Notes: generated by a model from the letters alone, not told the origin. DNA of 64,000 bases from Streptomyces sp. Edi4 (GCF_040253615.1 NZ_JBEJGY010000004.1:4154001-4218000); one strand, 5' to 3'. Counted from the stretch's first letter, positions 16,732 through 26,248 are shown. A program made the numbers and translations.

Positions 16732-17883
16732 TCAGTTCTGTCCGGGTTGACCCGACTGGCCCTGCTGGCCGGGCTGGCCCTTCGCCGGGGAGCGGGGCGG
16801 GCTGACCGTGGTGCGCGGCGGACGGCGCTGGGAGGAGGTCCGCACGATCAGTTCGGTCGGTATCACCTGCTCGATCGGATGACCGTTGTCGATTCCTTCG
16901 ATCGCGTCGATCAGGAGCTGGACGACGGCCGTGCCGATGCGCCTGGGCTTGAGCGAGAGGGTGGTGATGGGCGGTTCGGTGCTGGCGTACACGGTGGATT
17001 CGCTGCAGCACACGAGGAGCAGGTCCTCCGGTACGCGCAGGCCGTAGCGCCGTGCGGCCGCGAGCAGGTCGGTGCCGTTGGGGTCGAAGAGTCCGTAGAC
17101 GGCGTCCGGCCGGTCCGGGCGGGCGAGCAGCCGGTCGGCTGCGACGGCGCCCGCACAGGGGTCGTGGGCCGGATAGGACTCGTACACCGGATCCTGGCCG
17201 ACCCGTCCGCACCAGGTCAGATAGGCCTCGGTGGACAACCGGGTGTAGGTGTCGGTGGTGGTGCCGGTGAGGAGACCGATGCGGCGGGCGCCGGCGGCGG
17301 CGAGGTGGTCGAGCAGGTCGAGTACGGCGGCCTCGTGGTCGTTGTCCACCCAGGCCGTGACGGGCAGGGTGCCCGCCGGGCGGCCGTCGGAGACGACGGG
17401 AAGGCCCTGGCGTACGAGTTCGGTGACCACGGGGTCCTGGTCGGAGGGGTCGATGACGACGGTGCCGTCGAGGGCGACGTTCGACCAGACGTCCGCCGGG
17501 CTGCGGCGTGAGGTGGCGGGAAGGATGACGAGGGCGTAGCCGCGGGCCAGCGCGGCGGAGGTGGCGGCTCTCGCCATTTCGGCGAAGTAGGCGAATTCGG
17601 TGAAGGTGAAAGGTTCATCCCCGTAGGTCGTCACGGTCAGGCCGATGAGGCCGGACTTGCCGGTACGGAGCGTGCGGGCCGCTGCGGATGGGCGGTAGCC
17701 CAGCCGGTCTGCGACCTCGCGGACGTGGCGGCGGGTGGCGTCGGGGAGCCGGCCCTTGCCGTTGAGCGCGTCGGAGACGGTCGTGATGGAGACACCGGCT
17801 GCGGCGGCCACGTCCCGAATGCCCGCCCGCCCCAGCCGGCGACCGGTCGACCGGCTCACCTGGTGCTTCCCTGCTGCTGTCAT
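16732..17883 (-). CDS. LacI/GalR family transcriptional regulator
   Basis: A 383-residue regulator. The N-terminal LacI HTH is clear (IRDVAAAAGVSITTVSDALN with the hinge RLGYRPSAAARTLRTG). The periplasmic-binding-protein-like effector domain runs from GLIGLTVTTYGDEP to VIPTELIVRTSS. The last ~35 residues are a Gln/Gly/Pro tail. Two effector-domain cysteines occur together (LLVCCSES). No sugar operon adjoins, so the target is unclear. The divergent gap toward hisC carries a GTGCATATGCAC palindrome 41 bp upstream of the start that could be its operator. Confidence 0.88.
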   Translation of the reverse strand: MTAAGKHQVSRSTGRRLGRAGIRDVAAAAGVSITTVSDALNGKGRLPDATRRHVREVADRLGYRPSAAARTLRTGKSGLIGLTVTTYGDEPFTFTEFAYFAEMARAATSAALARGYALVILPATSRRSPADVWSNVALDGTVVIDPSDQDPVVTELVRQGLPVVSDGRPAGTLPVTAWVDNDHEAAVLDLLDHLAAAGARRIGLLTGTTTDTYTRLSTEAYLTWCGRVGQDPVYESYPAHDPCAGAVAADRLLARPDRPDAVYGLFDPNGTDLLAAARRYGLRVPEDLLLVCCSESTVYASTEPPITTLSLKPRRIGTAVVQLLIDAIEGIDNGHPIEQVIPTELIVRTSSQRRPPRTTVSPPRSPAKGQPGQQGQSGQPGQN

Positions 17884-18291
17884 GGCGAGCCGATAGTAGG
17901 GCGATGACGGGTGGTTGGCCCGGGTGCATATGCACGCGTTGACAGGCACGTTTCTGCATGATCGAAAACCGTCAATGACCTTGCTATGCAAGGGAGTTGG
18001 GCGATTCTGTGTCCTGGTGGCCCTCATCGACCCGTGGGCGGCTGCCAACTGTCCGATGTATCGAAGAGGTCTCAACTCACCTTCACGGGTGATGCGCGCC
18101 ACGGCGCGTGCCACCGGCGTGCGGCAGACGCAGGAGCGCTCCCCCCGGCCTGTGCGCCCGCCCGGAACCGGTTCCCGTCCGCTATTCGCAGGCGGCCCGA
18201 ATCCTCATAAGGTGAGAAGCATTGGATGTGTACGGAGCTGTCCGCGGCGGCGTGCACAGCATCTGTACGCGACGGTCGAGGAGGACCTGCG
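17884..18291. promoter_or_regulatory. Divergent regulatory gap lacI-family / hisC
   Basis: A gene-free stretch of 408 bp. The perfect palindrome GTGCATATGCAC at 17924-17935 is a candidate operator for the LacI-family protein. A TTGACA-like hexamer follows at 17939. Close to hisC, GAGGAGGACC gives its ribosome site. No small gene or RNA gene was recognised. Confidence 0.5.
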
Positions 18292-19374
18292 GTGAGCGAG
18301 ACGAGCCCCAAGCTGCGCGCCGAGCTGGACGGCATCCCCACCTACAAGCCGGGCAAGCCCGCCGCGGCGTCCGAGGGGCCGGTCGCCTACAAGCTGTCCT
18401 CGAACGAGAACCCCTACCCGCCGCTGCCCGGTGTGATGGAGAGCGCCCTCGCGGCCGCCGGGAACTTCAACCGCTACCCCGACATGGCGTGCACCGCGCT
18501 GATGGACGAGCTGGCGGAGCGCTTCGGGGTCCCGCACGCGCACTTGGCCACCGGCACGGGTTCGGTGGGGGTGGCCCAGTCGCTGATCCAGTCCACGTCG
18601 GGCCCCGGCGACGAGGTCATGTACGCCTGGCGCTCCTTCGAGGCCTACCCGATCATCACGCAGATCAGTGGAGCGACGTCCGTGCGGGTGCCGCTGACCC
18701 CGGGCGACGTGCACGACCTCGACGCGATGGCGGACGCGGTCACCGACCGGACCCGGCTGATCTTCGTCTGCAACCCGAACAACCCGACCGGCACCGTGGT
18801 GCGCCGGGCCGGGCTGGAACGGTTCCTCGACCGGGTGCCCTCCGACGTCCTCGTGGTCCTCGACGAGGCCTACCGGGAGTTCATCCGCGACACCGAGGTG
18901 CCGGACGGCCTCGAGATCTACCGGGACCGCCCGAACGTGGCCGTCCTGCGCACCTTCTCCAAGGCGTACGGGCTCGCCGGCCTACGGGTCGGTTTCGCGG
19001 TGGCCCACGAGCCGGTCGCCGCCGCGCTGCGCAAGACGGCCGTGCCCTTCGGCGTCAGCCAGCTCGCCCAGGACGCGGCGGTCGCCTCCCTGCGGGCCGA
19101 GGACGAACTGATGGGTCGCGTCGGCTCGTTGGTGTGCGAGCGGGACCGGGTGTACGAGGGCCTGGTGCAGCAGGGCTGGACGGTGCCCGAGACGCAGGCG
19201 AACTTCGTCTGGCTGCGCCTGGGGGAGCGCACCATGGACTTCGCCGCGACCTGCGAGGCGGCGGGCGTCGTGGTGCGGCCGTTCGCGGGCGAGGGCGTAC
19301 GCGTAACGATCGGCGAGACCGAGGCCAACGACCTCTTCCTCAAGGTCGCCGAAGGCTTCCGCAAGCAGGCCTGA
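18292..19374 (+). CDS. hisC: Histidinol-phosphate/aromatic aminotransferase
   Basis: A 360-residue class I/II PLP aminotransferase. The start is GTG 18292 behind GAGGAGG. Motifs are YKLSSNENPYPPLP, ATGTGSVGVAQ, FVCNPNNPTGT, VLDEAYREF, and the Schiff-base lysine in RTFSKAYGLAGLRVGFA (K near residue 224). It converts histidinol phosphate and may also act on aromatic keto acids. It stands apart from the his operon, like the second hisC copy recalled beside cydA in S. coelicolor, so an aromatic role in phenylalanine supply is possible. Confidence 0.9.
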   Translation: MSETSPKLRAELDGIPTYKPGKPAAASEGPVAYKLSSNENPYPPLPGVMESALAAAGNFNRYPDMACTALMDELAERFGVPHAHLATGTGSVGVAQSLIQSTSGPGDEVMYAWRSFEAYPIITQISGATSVRVPLTPGDVHDLDAMADAVTDRTRLIFVCNPNNPTGTVVRRAGLERFLDRVPSDVLVVLDEAYREFIRDTEVPDGLEIYRDRPNVAVLRTFSKAYGLAGLRVGFAVAHEPVAAALRKTAVPFGVSQLAQDAAVASLRAEDELMGRVGSLVCERDRVYEGLVQQGWTVPETQANFVWLRLGERTMDFAATCEAAGVVVRPFAGEGVRVTIGETEANDLFLKVAEGFRKQA

Positions 19375-19402
19375 CGCGTTACCGGGCGGCCCCTCGGGTC
19401 TC

Positions 19403-19783
19403 TCAGAGGGCGTCGACCCGGATCGGGTCGCCGGAGCGGACGGTGGCGAGCAGCCGGGGGTCGCCGTCGATCCGGCCGAGTACGTTGCACGGGCTCGCGA
19501 GCCGGCATTCGTCACCGCGCGAGATGGGGGTGGGCCCGTACGCCAGCGCGAGTGCGTCGCCGTCCGTCCAGAACGCCACCGTGCCCGGCTCCACCACCTG
19601 CCGCGCGCCCGCCTCTCTGGCCGGGGAGACGGGGGTGTCGAAATAGACCTCCTCGCCCCAGGTGTGGGCGGTGGACGTGATCGGAAGGGCCCCTGCCAGC
19701 GCCGTGCTGGTGGGGGTTTTCTCGAGCGTCGCGGTGAGGCTGCCCGCGGGCCATGAGATGCGTATGCGCAGCTGGTTCTCCAT
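19403..19783 (-). CDS. Cyclophilin-like fold protein
   Basis: A 126-residue protein matching the small bacterial Cyclophil_like family (PF04126-type): LRIRISWPAGSLTATLEKTP, then ALPITSTAHTWGEEVYFDTP, and VAFWTDGDALALAYGPTP. Isomerase activity has not been shown for this group; the function is unknown. It converges with hisC. A near-perfect dyad sits 10 bp upstream of its ATG. Confidence 0.8.
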   Translation of the reverse strand: MENQLRIRISWPAGSLTATLEKTPTSTALAGALPITSTAHTWGEEVYFDTPVSPAREAGARQVVEPGTVAFWTDGDALALAYGPTPISRGDECRLASPCNVLGRIDGDPRLLATVRSGDPIRVDAL

Positions 19784-19792
19784 GGCGCCGAA

Positions 19793-19809
19793 TTCAACAA
19801 GATGTTGAA
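19793..19809. promoter_or_regulatory. TTCAACA-3-TGTTGAA dyad upstream of the cyclophilin-like gene
   Basis: A perfect inverted repeat with 7-bp arms and a 3-bp spacer, 10 bp before the start of the leftward gene. It looks like an operator for an unidentified regulator. Confidence 0.4.
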
Positions 19810-19977
19810 GTCCTTGGGAAGGGGGTGTCCACGCCCGCCTTCTTCCGAAGGGCACCCGGCCTTGGGCTTCCGAAGGGCGCCCGGCCTCGGGCCTCCGCAG
19901 GAGACCCCTGGGCTTCCGGAGTGGGCCCCTGGACTCTCTGAGGGGACCCCCCCTGGAACGGTCGACAGCCAGTACGA

Positions 19978-20008
19978 CATAATGCTTGTGAATGTGAACG
20001 CGTTCACA
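19978..20008 (+). promoter_or_regulatory. cydA promoter -10 region with Rex operator (ROP)
   Basis: TGTGAACGCGTTCACA at 19993-20008 is an exact Rex operator as known for the S. coelicolor cydA promoter. A CATAAT -10-like hexamer lies at 19978-19983, so Rex would cover the transcription start. An extra TGTGAA half-site directly precedes the operator (19987-19992). Rex leaves DNA when NADH is high, turning on cytochrome bd when oxygen is short. Confidence 0.92.
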
Positions 20009-20092
20009 AGCGCCCCGCTTCCTCCCATGATCGGGCGGATTAAAGGGGCAAGCCTGCGGCTGTGACCACGGCGATGTAAGGAGAGTGCCGAC

Positions 20093-21601
20093 GTGGACCT
20101 GGCTCTGGCGCCGGAGACTCTGGCGCGATGGCAGTTCGGCATCACCACCGTCTACCACTTCCTCTTCGTTCCCTTGACGATCTCTCTCGCCGCCCTCGTG
20201 GCCGGCCTGGAGACCGCCTGGGTACGGACCGGCAAGGAGAAGTACCTCAAGGCGACCAAGTTCTGGGGCAAGCTCTTCCTGATCAACATCGCGATGGGTG
20301 TGGTCACGGGCATCGTCCAGGAATTCCAGTTCGGCATGAACTGGTCCGACTACTCGCGGTTCGTCGGCGACATCTTCGGTGCGCCGCTCGCCTTCGAAGC
20401 GCTCATCGCCTTCTTCTTCGAGTCCACTTTCATCGGGCTGTGGATCTTCGGCTGGGACAAGCTGCCGAAGAAGATCCACTGCGCCTGCATCTGGATGATC
20501 TCCCTCGGCACCATCCTGTCCGCCTACTTCATCCTTGCGGCCAACTCCTGGATGCAGCACCCGGTCGGCTTCAAGCTCAACAAGGCCACCGGCCGCGCGG
20601 AGCTCACCGACTTCTGGAAGGTCCTGACCCAGGACACCACCCTGGTCGTCGCCTTCCACACACTGACCGCCGCGTTCCTCACCGGTGGCGCCTTCATGGT
20701 CGGCGTGGCCGCCATCCATCTGCGCCGCAAGAAGCACATCCCCGTGATGCGCACCTCGCTCCGGCTCGGCCTGATCACGCTGGTGATCGGGGGACTGCTC
20801 ACGGCCGTCAGCGGTGACTCGCTCGGCAAGGTCATGTTCAAGCAGCAGCCCATGAAGATGGCCGCCGCCGAGGCCCTGTGGGACGGCGAGCAGCCCGCGC
20901 CGTTCTCGATCTTCGCCGTCGGTGACGTGGCCAAGGGCCACAACGACGTCGAGATATCGGTGCCGGGAGTCCTGTCCTTCCTCGCCGACAACAACTTCTC
21001 GTCCTACGTGCCGGGCATCAACGACGTGAACAAGGCCGAGCAGCAGAAGTTCGGGCCCGGCGACTACCGGCCCAACATCCCGGTCACCTTCTGGGGCTTC
21101 CGCTGGATGATCGGCTTCGGCATGACGTCCTTCGCCATCGGACTCGTCGGGCTCTGGCTGACCCGCAAGAAGTTCATGCTGGCCCCGGCGATGAGGACCG
21201 GTGAGGACGAGGTGCCGCATCTGGTGCTCTTCAAGAGCAAGGCACTCGGCGCCCGTTTGACCAAGTGGTACTGGTTCGCCGCGGTCTGGACGCTCGGCTT
21301 CCCGCTGATCGCCAACTCGTGGGGCTGGATCTTCACCGAGATGGGTCGCCAGCCCTGGGTCGTGTACGGCGTGCTGCGCACCCGGGACGCGGTCTCCCCC
21401 AGCGTCTCGCAGGGCGAAGTGCTCACCTCGATGATCGTCTTCACGCTCCTTTACGCCGTGCTCGCGGTGGTCGAGGTCAAGCTGCTCGTCAAGTACGTCA
21501 AGGCCGGACCGCCCGAACTCACCGAGGACGACCTCAACCCGCCCACCAAGATCGGCGGGGACGACCGCGACCCCGACCGGCCGATGGCCTTCTCGTACTG
21601 A
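20093..21601 (+). CDS. cydA: Cytochrome bd ubiquinol/menaquinol oxidase subunit I
   Basis: A 502-residue integral membrane protein with nine or so helices that oxidises quinol and carries hemes b558, b595 and d. The N-terminal heme ligand is in FGITTVYHFLFVPLTISLAAL (H22). The conserved FTEMGRQPWVVYG follows the periplasmic Q-loop region, which is of the short type. The GTG start at 20093 has AAGGAGAG 9 nt upstream. It is the first gene of the Rex-controlled cyd operon; cydB follows after 18 bp. Confidence 0.97.
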   Translation: MDLALAPETLARWQFGITTVYHFLFVPLTISLAALVAGLETAWVRTGKEKYLKATKFWGKLFLINIAMGVVTGIVQEFQFGMNWSDYSRFVGDIFGAPLAFEALIAFFFESTFIGLWIFGWDKLPKKIHCACIWMISLGTILSAYFILAANSWMQHPVGFKLNKATGRAELTDFWKVLTQDTTLVVAFHTLTAAFLTGGAFMVGVAAIHLRRKKHIPVMRTSLRLGLITLVIGGLLTAVSGDSLGKVMFKQQPMKMAAAEALWDGEQPAPFSIFAVGDVAKGHNDVEISVPGVLSFLADNNFSSYVPGINDVNKAEQQKFGPGDYRPNIPVTFWGFRWMIGFGMTSFAIGLVGLWLTRKKFMLAPAMRTGEDEVPHLVLFKSKALGARLTKWYWFAAVWTLGFPLIANSWGWIFTEMGRQPWVVYGVLRTRDAVSPSVSQGEVLTSMIVFTLLYAVLAVVEVKLLVKYVKAGPPELTEDDLNPPTKIGGDDRDPDRPMAFSY

Positions 21602-21619
21602 GGCTGAGGAGATCGAGGC

Positions 21620-22621
21620 ATGGAACTCCACGACGTCTGGTTCGTACTCATCGCCGTCCTGTGGACCGGCTACTTCTTCCTGGAGGGATTCGACTTCGGG
21701 ATCGGCATCCTGACGAAGCTGCTGGCCCGGGACCGCACCGAGAAGCGCGTCCTGATCAACACCATCGGGCCCGTGTGGGACGGCAACGAGGTGTGGCTGC
21801 TCACGGCCGGCGGCGCGACGTTCGCCGCCTTCCCCGAGTGGTACGCGACGCTCTTCTCCGGCTTCTACCTGCCGCTGCTGATCATCCTGGTCTGCTTGAT
21901 CGTCCGGGGTGTCGCCTTCGAGTACCGCGCCAAGCGACCCGAGGAGTCGTGGCAGCGCAACTGGGAGCAGGCCATTTTCTGGACCTCGCTCGTCCCCGCG
22001 TTCCTCTGGGGCGTGGCCTTCGCCAATATCGTGCGAGGGGTCAAGATCGACGCGCACATGGAGTACGTCGGCGGCTTCTGGGATCTGCTCAATCCGTTCG
22101 CTCTCCTTGGCGGGCTGGTCACGCTTTCCCTGTTCACCTTCCACGGCGCGGTGTTCGCCTCGCTCAAGACGCTGGGCGGCATCCGCGAACGGGCTCGGGC
22201 GCTGGCGCTCAAGCTGGGTCTGGTGGCGGCCGTGCTCGCGCTCGGTTTCCTGGTCTGGACCCAGGTCTCGCGTGGTGACACCAAGAGCCTGGTCGCGATG
22301 GTCGTGGCTGTGCTCGCGCTGGTCGGGGCGATCGTAGCCATCAAGGCCGGGCGCGAGGGCTGGTCGTTCGCGCTGTCGGGCATCACGATCGCCGCCTCGG
22401 TGACGATGCTCTTCCTGGCACTCTTCCCGAACGTCATGCCGTCCTCGCTGAACGGCGCATGGAACCTCACGGTCTCCAATGCCTCGTCCAGTCCGTACAC
22501 CTTGAAGATCATGACGTGGTGCGCCGGGGTCGCGACTCCGCTCGTACTGCTCTACCAGGGCTGGACGTACTGGGTCTTCCGTAAGCGGATCGGCACCAAG
22601 AACATCGCCGAAACGCACTAA
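21620..22621 (+). CDS. cydB: Cytochrome bd oxidase subunit II
   Basis: A 333-residue partner subunit of CydA with about eight membrane helices. Family features: WFVLIAVLWTGYFFLEGFDF at the N-terminus, IGPVWDGNEVWLLTAGGATF, and FHGAVFASLKT in the middle. It stabilises the heme site of subunit I. It is cotranscribed with cydA. A parS palindrome follows 24 bp after its stop, before cydDC. Confidence 0.96.
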   Translation: MELHDVWFVLIAVLWTGYFFLEGFDFGIGILTKLLARDRTEKRVLINTIGPVWDGNEVWLLTAGGATFAAFPEWYATLFSGFYLPLLIILVCLIVRGVAFEYRAKRPEESWQRNWEQAIFWTSLVPAFLWGVAFANIVRGVKIDAHMEYVGGFWDLLNPFALLGGLVTLSLFTFHGAVFASLKTLGGIRERARALALKLGLVAAVLALGFLVWTQVSRGDTKSLVAMVVAVLALVGAIVAIKAGREGWSFALSGITIAASVTMLFLALFPNVMPSSLNGAWNLTVSNASSSPYTLKIMTWCAGVATPLVLLYQGWTYWVFRKRIGTKNIAETH

Positions 22622-22645
22622 CCTCTGCGGTCCCCCGGTTCGGTG

Positions 22646-22671
22646 GGGCGTGTTTCACGTGAAACACGCCC
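22646..22671. other. parS site within a 26-bp perfect palindrome, pair 3 left member
   Basis: Exact consensus TGTTTCACGTGAAACA at 22651-22666. Symmetry continues through GGGCG/CGCCC to 22646-22671. It sits in the cydB-cydDC gap and could also form an RNA hairpin inside the cyd transcript. Confidence 0.93.
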
Positions 22672-22705
22672 TCCGGGCCGACTCTGAACCCTTCCCGTTG
22701 GGGGA

Positions 22706-22721
22706 TGTTTCACGTGAAACC
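22706..22721. other. parS site, pair 3 right member, overlapping the cydDC start
   Basis: TGTTTCACGTGAAACC matches at 15 of 16 positions with an intact core. It contains the likely GTG start codon of cydDC (22714-22716) at its centre, and overlaps the alternative ATG (22705-22707). It starts 55 bp after its partner. Confidence 0.9.
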
Positions 22722-25700
22722 CATCGACCCGCGTCTGCTCCGGTACGCCCGCGCCACGCGCTTTTTCCTCGCCGCCGTGGTGGTGCTCGGCCTGGTCGGT
22801 GCCGGGTTGATCGTCGCCCAGGCGATGCTCATCGCGAATGTCGTCGTAGGAGCGTTCCAGCACGGCCATACCGTGGCCGGGCTGAGGACGTCGCTACTGC
22901 TCCTCGCCGCGGTCGCGGTCGGAAGGGGTCTGGTCTCCTGGCTGACGGAGCTGGCCGCCCACCGGGCGAGCGCCGCGGTCAAATCGGAACTGCGTGGCCG
23001 GCTCCTGGAGCGCGCGGCGGGGCTTGGCCCTGAATGGCTGGGCGGACAGCGCACGGGTTCACTCGTCGCGCTGGCCACGCGAGGGGTGGACGCCCTCGAC
23101 GACTACTTCGCCCGCTATCTGCCGCAACTGGGTCTGGCTGTGGTCGTCCCGGTGGCGGTGCTCGCGCGGATCGTCACCGAGGACTGGGTGTCCGCCGCGA
23201 CGATCGTGATCACCCTTCCGCTCATCCCGCTGTTCATGATGCTGATCGGCTGGGCGACCCAGTCGCAGATGGACCGGCAGTGGCGGCTGCTGTCGCGCCT
23301 GTCGGGGCACTTCCTCGACGTGGTCGCCGGGCTGCCGACGCTCAAGGTCTTCGGCCGGGCCAAGGCGCAGGCCGAGTCCATCAGGACGATCACCTCCGAC
23401 TACCGCAGAGCGACCCTGAAGACGCTGCGGATCGCCTTCATCTCGTCCTTTGCCCTGGAACTGCTCGCGACGATCTCGGTGGCGCTGGTCGCGGTGGGCA
23501 TCGGCATGCGCCTGGTCCACGGCGACCTCGATCTCTCCACCGGTCTGACGATTCTGATCCTGGCTCCGGAGGCCTATCTGCCGCTGCGACAGGTCGGGGC
23601 GCAGTACCACGCGGCGGCGGAGGGGCTTTCGGCCGCCGAGGAGATCTTCGAGGTTCTGGAGACCCCGCTGTCGAAGGGTGGCAGTGCCACGGTGCCGGAG
23701 GGGCCGGTCCGTATCGTGGTGGACGCCGTGACCGTGCGCCATCCCGGACGAACGGAGCCCTCCCTCGCGGACGCCTCCCTGGTGGTCGAGCCGGGCGAGA
23801 CAGTGGCCCTGACCGGGCCGAGCGGCGTCGGCAAATCGACGCTCCTCCACGCCGTGCTCGGCTTCGTGGCGCCTCGGGAAGGCGGCCGGATCCTCGTGTC
23901 CGGTACGGACCTCGCGACGCTGTCCTTGGAGGACTGGCGTGAGCGCGTCGCCTGGGTACCGCAGCGGCCGCATCTGTTCGCGGGGACGATCGCCGACAAC
24001 GTCCGCCTGGCCCGGCCCGACGCCGACGACGCGGCCGTACTCGACGCCCTGCGCGACGCGGGTGCCTACGACTTCGTGGCCGCGCTGCCGGAGGGCGTGG
24101 CCACCGTCCTGGGCGAGCAAGGCGCGGGGCTCTCGGCCGGACAACGCCAGCGCCTCGCTCTGGCCCGGGCCTTTCTGGCCGACCGGCCGGTGCTGCTGCT
24201 CGACGAGCCCACGGCGGCGCTGGACGGCGAGACGGAGGCCGGCATCGTCGAGGCGGTGCGCAGGCTCGCGTTGGGCCGCACGGTCCTGCTCGTCGTGCAC
24301 AGGCCCGCGCTGCTCGCCGTCGCGGACCGCGTGGTGGGACTGCGGCCCGGTGAGGCGCCGTCGAGCGTCCCCGTGCGAGAAACATCAGGTCCGGCCTCAA
24401 CTCCGGTGCGACCGGCGGACGTTGATGCTTTCGTCCCGGACGCGTCAGGGACGAGTGACGCGGCCGGCCGCGACCCGCTGGCCCGGGTGCGCGGTGCGGC
24501 GCGGGGACTGCGCGGTCGCATCGCGCTCGCGCTGCTCCTCGGCGCGCTGGCCCTCGGTTCAGCCGTCGGCCTCATGGCCACGTCCGGCTGGCTCATCTCG
24601 CGTGCCGCGCAACAGCCGCCGGTGCTCTACCTGATGGTCGCCGTCACCGCGACCCGCGCCTTCGGCATCGGGCGGGCCGTGTTCCGCTACGCCGAGCGCC
24701 TTGTCTCGCACGACGCCGTTCTGCGGATGCTCGCCGAGCTGCGGGTCGCGGTGTACCGGCGCCTTGAGCGGATCGCACCGGCCGGGCTGCGCGAGACCCG
24801 CCGCGGAGACCTGCTCTCGCGTCTGGTCTCGGATGTGGACGAACTCCAGGACTACTGGCTGCGCTGGGCGCTCCCGGCCGGGGTCGCCGTCGTCGTATCG
24901 GTCCTGAGCGCCGGATTCACCGCCTGGCTGCTGCCCGAGGCCGGAGCCGTGCTCGCGGTGGGACTCCTCGTCGCGGGGGTGCTGGTTCCATGCGTCAGTG
25001 GGGCGCTGGCCCGGCGGGCCGAGCGGCAGCTCGCTCCGGCTCGCGGCGCGCTCGCCACCCGGGTGGCCGATCTGCTCACGGGAACCGGTGAGCTGACCGT
25101 GGCCGGCGCCGTCGATCGCCGTCTCACCGACGTGAAGGACGCCGACTCGGTGCTGACCCGGATCGCGTCGCGAGGCGCTGCCTCCACCGCGCTCGGCGGC
25201 GGACTGTCCGCGCTGGTCTGTGGTCTCACCGTGGCGGGCGGCGCCCTGGCCGGCGTGCGCGCGGTCGCGGACGGCCGCCTGGACGGGGTGCTGCTCGCCG
25301 TGGTGGTGCTCCTCCCGCTCGCCGCCTTCGAAGCCGTGACCGGGCTGCCGTTGGCCGTGCAGGCCCGTCAGCGCGTCCGGCGCAGTGCCGAGCGGGTCTA
25401 CGAAATGCTTGACGCCCCGGCCCCGGTGCGGGAGCCGGACGCGCCTCAGGCCGCGCCCGCCACCCCGTTCCCCTTGGAGGTGCGTGGCCTGAGCGCCCGG
25501 TACGCGGGGCAGGAGCGGAACGCGCTGCACGATTTCGGGCTGCGCCTCACCCCCGGTATGCGGGTGGCTGTGGTCGGGGCGTCGGGGTCGGGCAAGACCA
25601 CCCTGGCGCAGGTACTGCTGCGTTTCCTCGACGCCGAACAGGGCACGTACGAGCTCGGCGGACGCGATGCGGCCCAGCTCGACAGCGACGACGTGCGACG

Positions 25701-26229
25701 CATGGTCGGGCTCTGCGCCCAGGACGCGCACCTGTTCGACAGTTCCGTACGCGAGAACCTGCGGCTGGCCCGCACCGACGCGACCGATGACGAACTGCGT
25801 GGCGCCCTGGCGAGGGCCCGGCTCCTGGACTGGGTGGACGCGCTGCCCGACGGTCTCGACACCCTCGTCGGTGAACACGGCGCCCGGCTCTCCGGCGGCC
25901 AGCGTCAGCGGCTGGCCCTGGCCAGGGCCTTGCTCGCCGACTTCCCGGTGCTCGTCCTTGACGAGCCCGCCGAGCACTTGGACCTGGCGACCGCCGACGC
26001 GCTCACCGCGGACCTGCTGGATCTCACCGAAGGCCGCACCACCGTCCTGATCACCCACCGGCTGCGGGGTCTGGACGCCGTCGACGAAGTCATCGTGCTC
26101 GACGAGGGGAGGACCGTGCAGCGAGGCGCGTACGAGGACCTGGCGCTCGTCGAGGGGCCGCTGCGCCGCATGCTGGAACGTGAACGCGAGACGGAGGCCA
26201 CGGCGTACCCGACTTTCCTCGCTAAATAG
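22714..26229 (+). CDS. cydCD: Fused CydD-CydC thiol (glutathione/cysteine) ABC exporter
   Basis: A protein of about 1170 residues joining two ABC half-transporters that are separate in E. coli. The CydD half has six helices, then Walker A GPSGVGKST (near residue 370), signature LSAGQRQRLALARA and LLLDEPTAALD. The CydC half has six helices, then GASGSGKTT (near 956), LSGGQRQRLALARA and LVLDEPAEHLD. It is needed for cytochrome bd assembly. GTG 22714 gives the family-typical MKPIDPRLLRYARATR and puts GGGGG 9 nt upstream; ATG 22705 would add Met-Phe-His. Both starts lie in or against a parS site. Confidence 0.94.
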   Translation: MKPIDPRLLRYARATRFFLAAVVVLGLVGAGLIVAQAMLIANVVVGAFQHGHTVAGLRTSLLLLAAVAVGRGLVSWLTELAAHRASAAVKSELRGRLLERAAGLGPEWLGGQRTGSLVALATRGVDALDDYFARYLPQLGLAVVVPVAVLARIVTEDWVSAATIVITLPLIPLFMMLIGWATQSQMDRQWRLLSRLSGHFLDVVAGLPTLKVFGRAKAQAESIRTITSDYRRATLKTLRIAFISSFALELLATISVALVAVGIGMRLVHGDLDLSTGLTILILAPEAYLPLRQVGAQYHAAAEGLSAAEEIFEVLETPLSKGGSATVPEGPVRIVVDAVTVRHPGRTEPSLADASLVVEPGETVALTGPSGVGKSTLLHAVLGFVAPREGGRILVSGTDLATLSLEDWRERVAWVPQRPHLFAGTIADNVRLARPDADDAAVLDALRDAGAYDFVAALPEGVATVLGEQGAGLSAGQRQRLALARAFLADRPVLLLDEPTAALDGETEAGIVEAVRRLALGRTVLLVVHRPALLAVADRVVGLRPGEAPSSVPVRETSGPASTPVRPADVDAFVPDASGTSDAAGRDPLARVRGAARGLRGRIALALLLGALALGSAVGLMATSGWLISRAAQQPPVLYLMVAVTATRAFGIGRAVFRYAERLVSHDAVLRMLAELRVAVYRRLERIAPAGLRETRRGDLLSRLVSDVDELQDYWLRWALPAGVAVVVSVLSAGFTAWLLPEAGAVLAVGLLVAGVLVPCVSGALARRAERQLAPARGALATRVADLLTGTGELTVAGAVDRRLTDVKDADSVLTRIASRGAASTALGGGLSALVCGLTVAGGALAGVRAVADGRLDGVLLAVVVLLPLAAFEAVTGLPLAVQARQRVRRSAERVYEMLDAPAPVREPDAPQAAPATPFPLEVRGLSARYAGQERNALHDFGLRLTPGMRVAVVGASGSGKTTLAQVLLRFLDAEQGTYELGGRDAAQLDSDDVRRMVGLCAQDAHLFDSSVRENLRLARTDATDDELRGALARARLLDWVDALPDGLDTLVGEHGARLSGGQRQRLALARALLADFPVLVLDEPAEHLDLATADALTADLLDLTEGRTTVLITHRLRGLDAVDEVIVLDEGRTVQRGAYEDLALVEGPLRRMLERERETEATAYPTFLAK

Positions 26230-26248
26230 GACTAACTACTCTCAAGGC

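Noticed and set aside
19403..22618. Very long minus-strand open frame opposite cydA/cydB
   Set aside because: Its translation is low-complexity Glu/Asp/Arg/His typical of the antisense of GC-rich genes; only its last 126 codons are a real gene.
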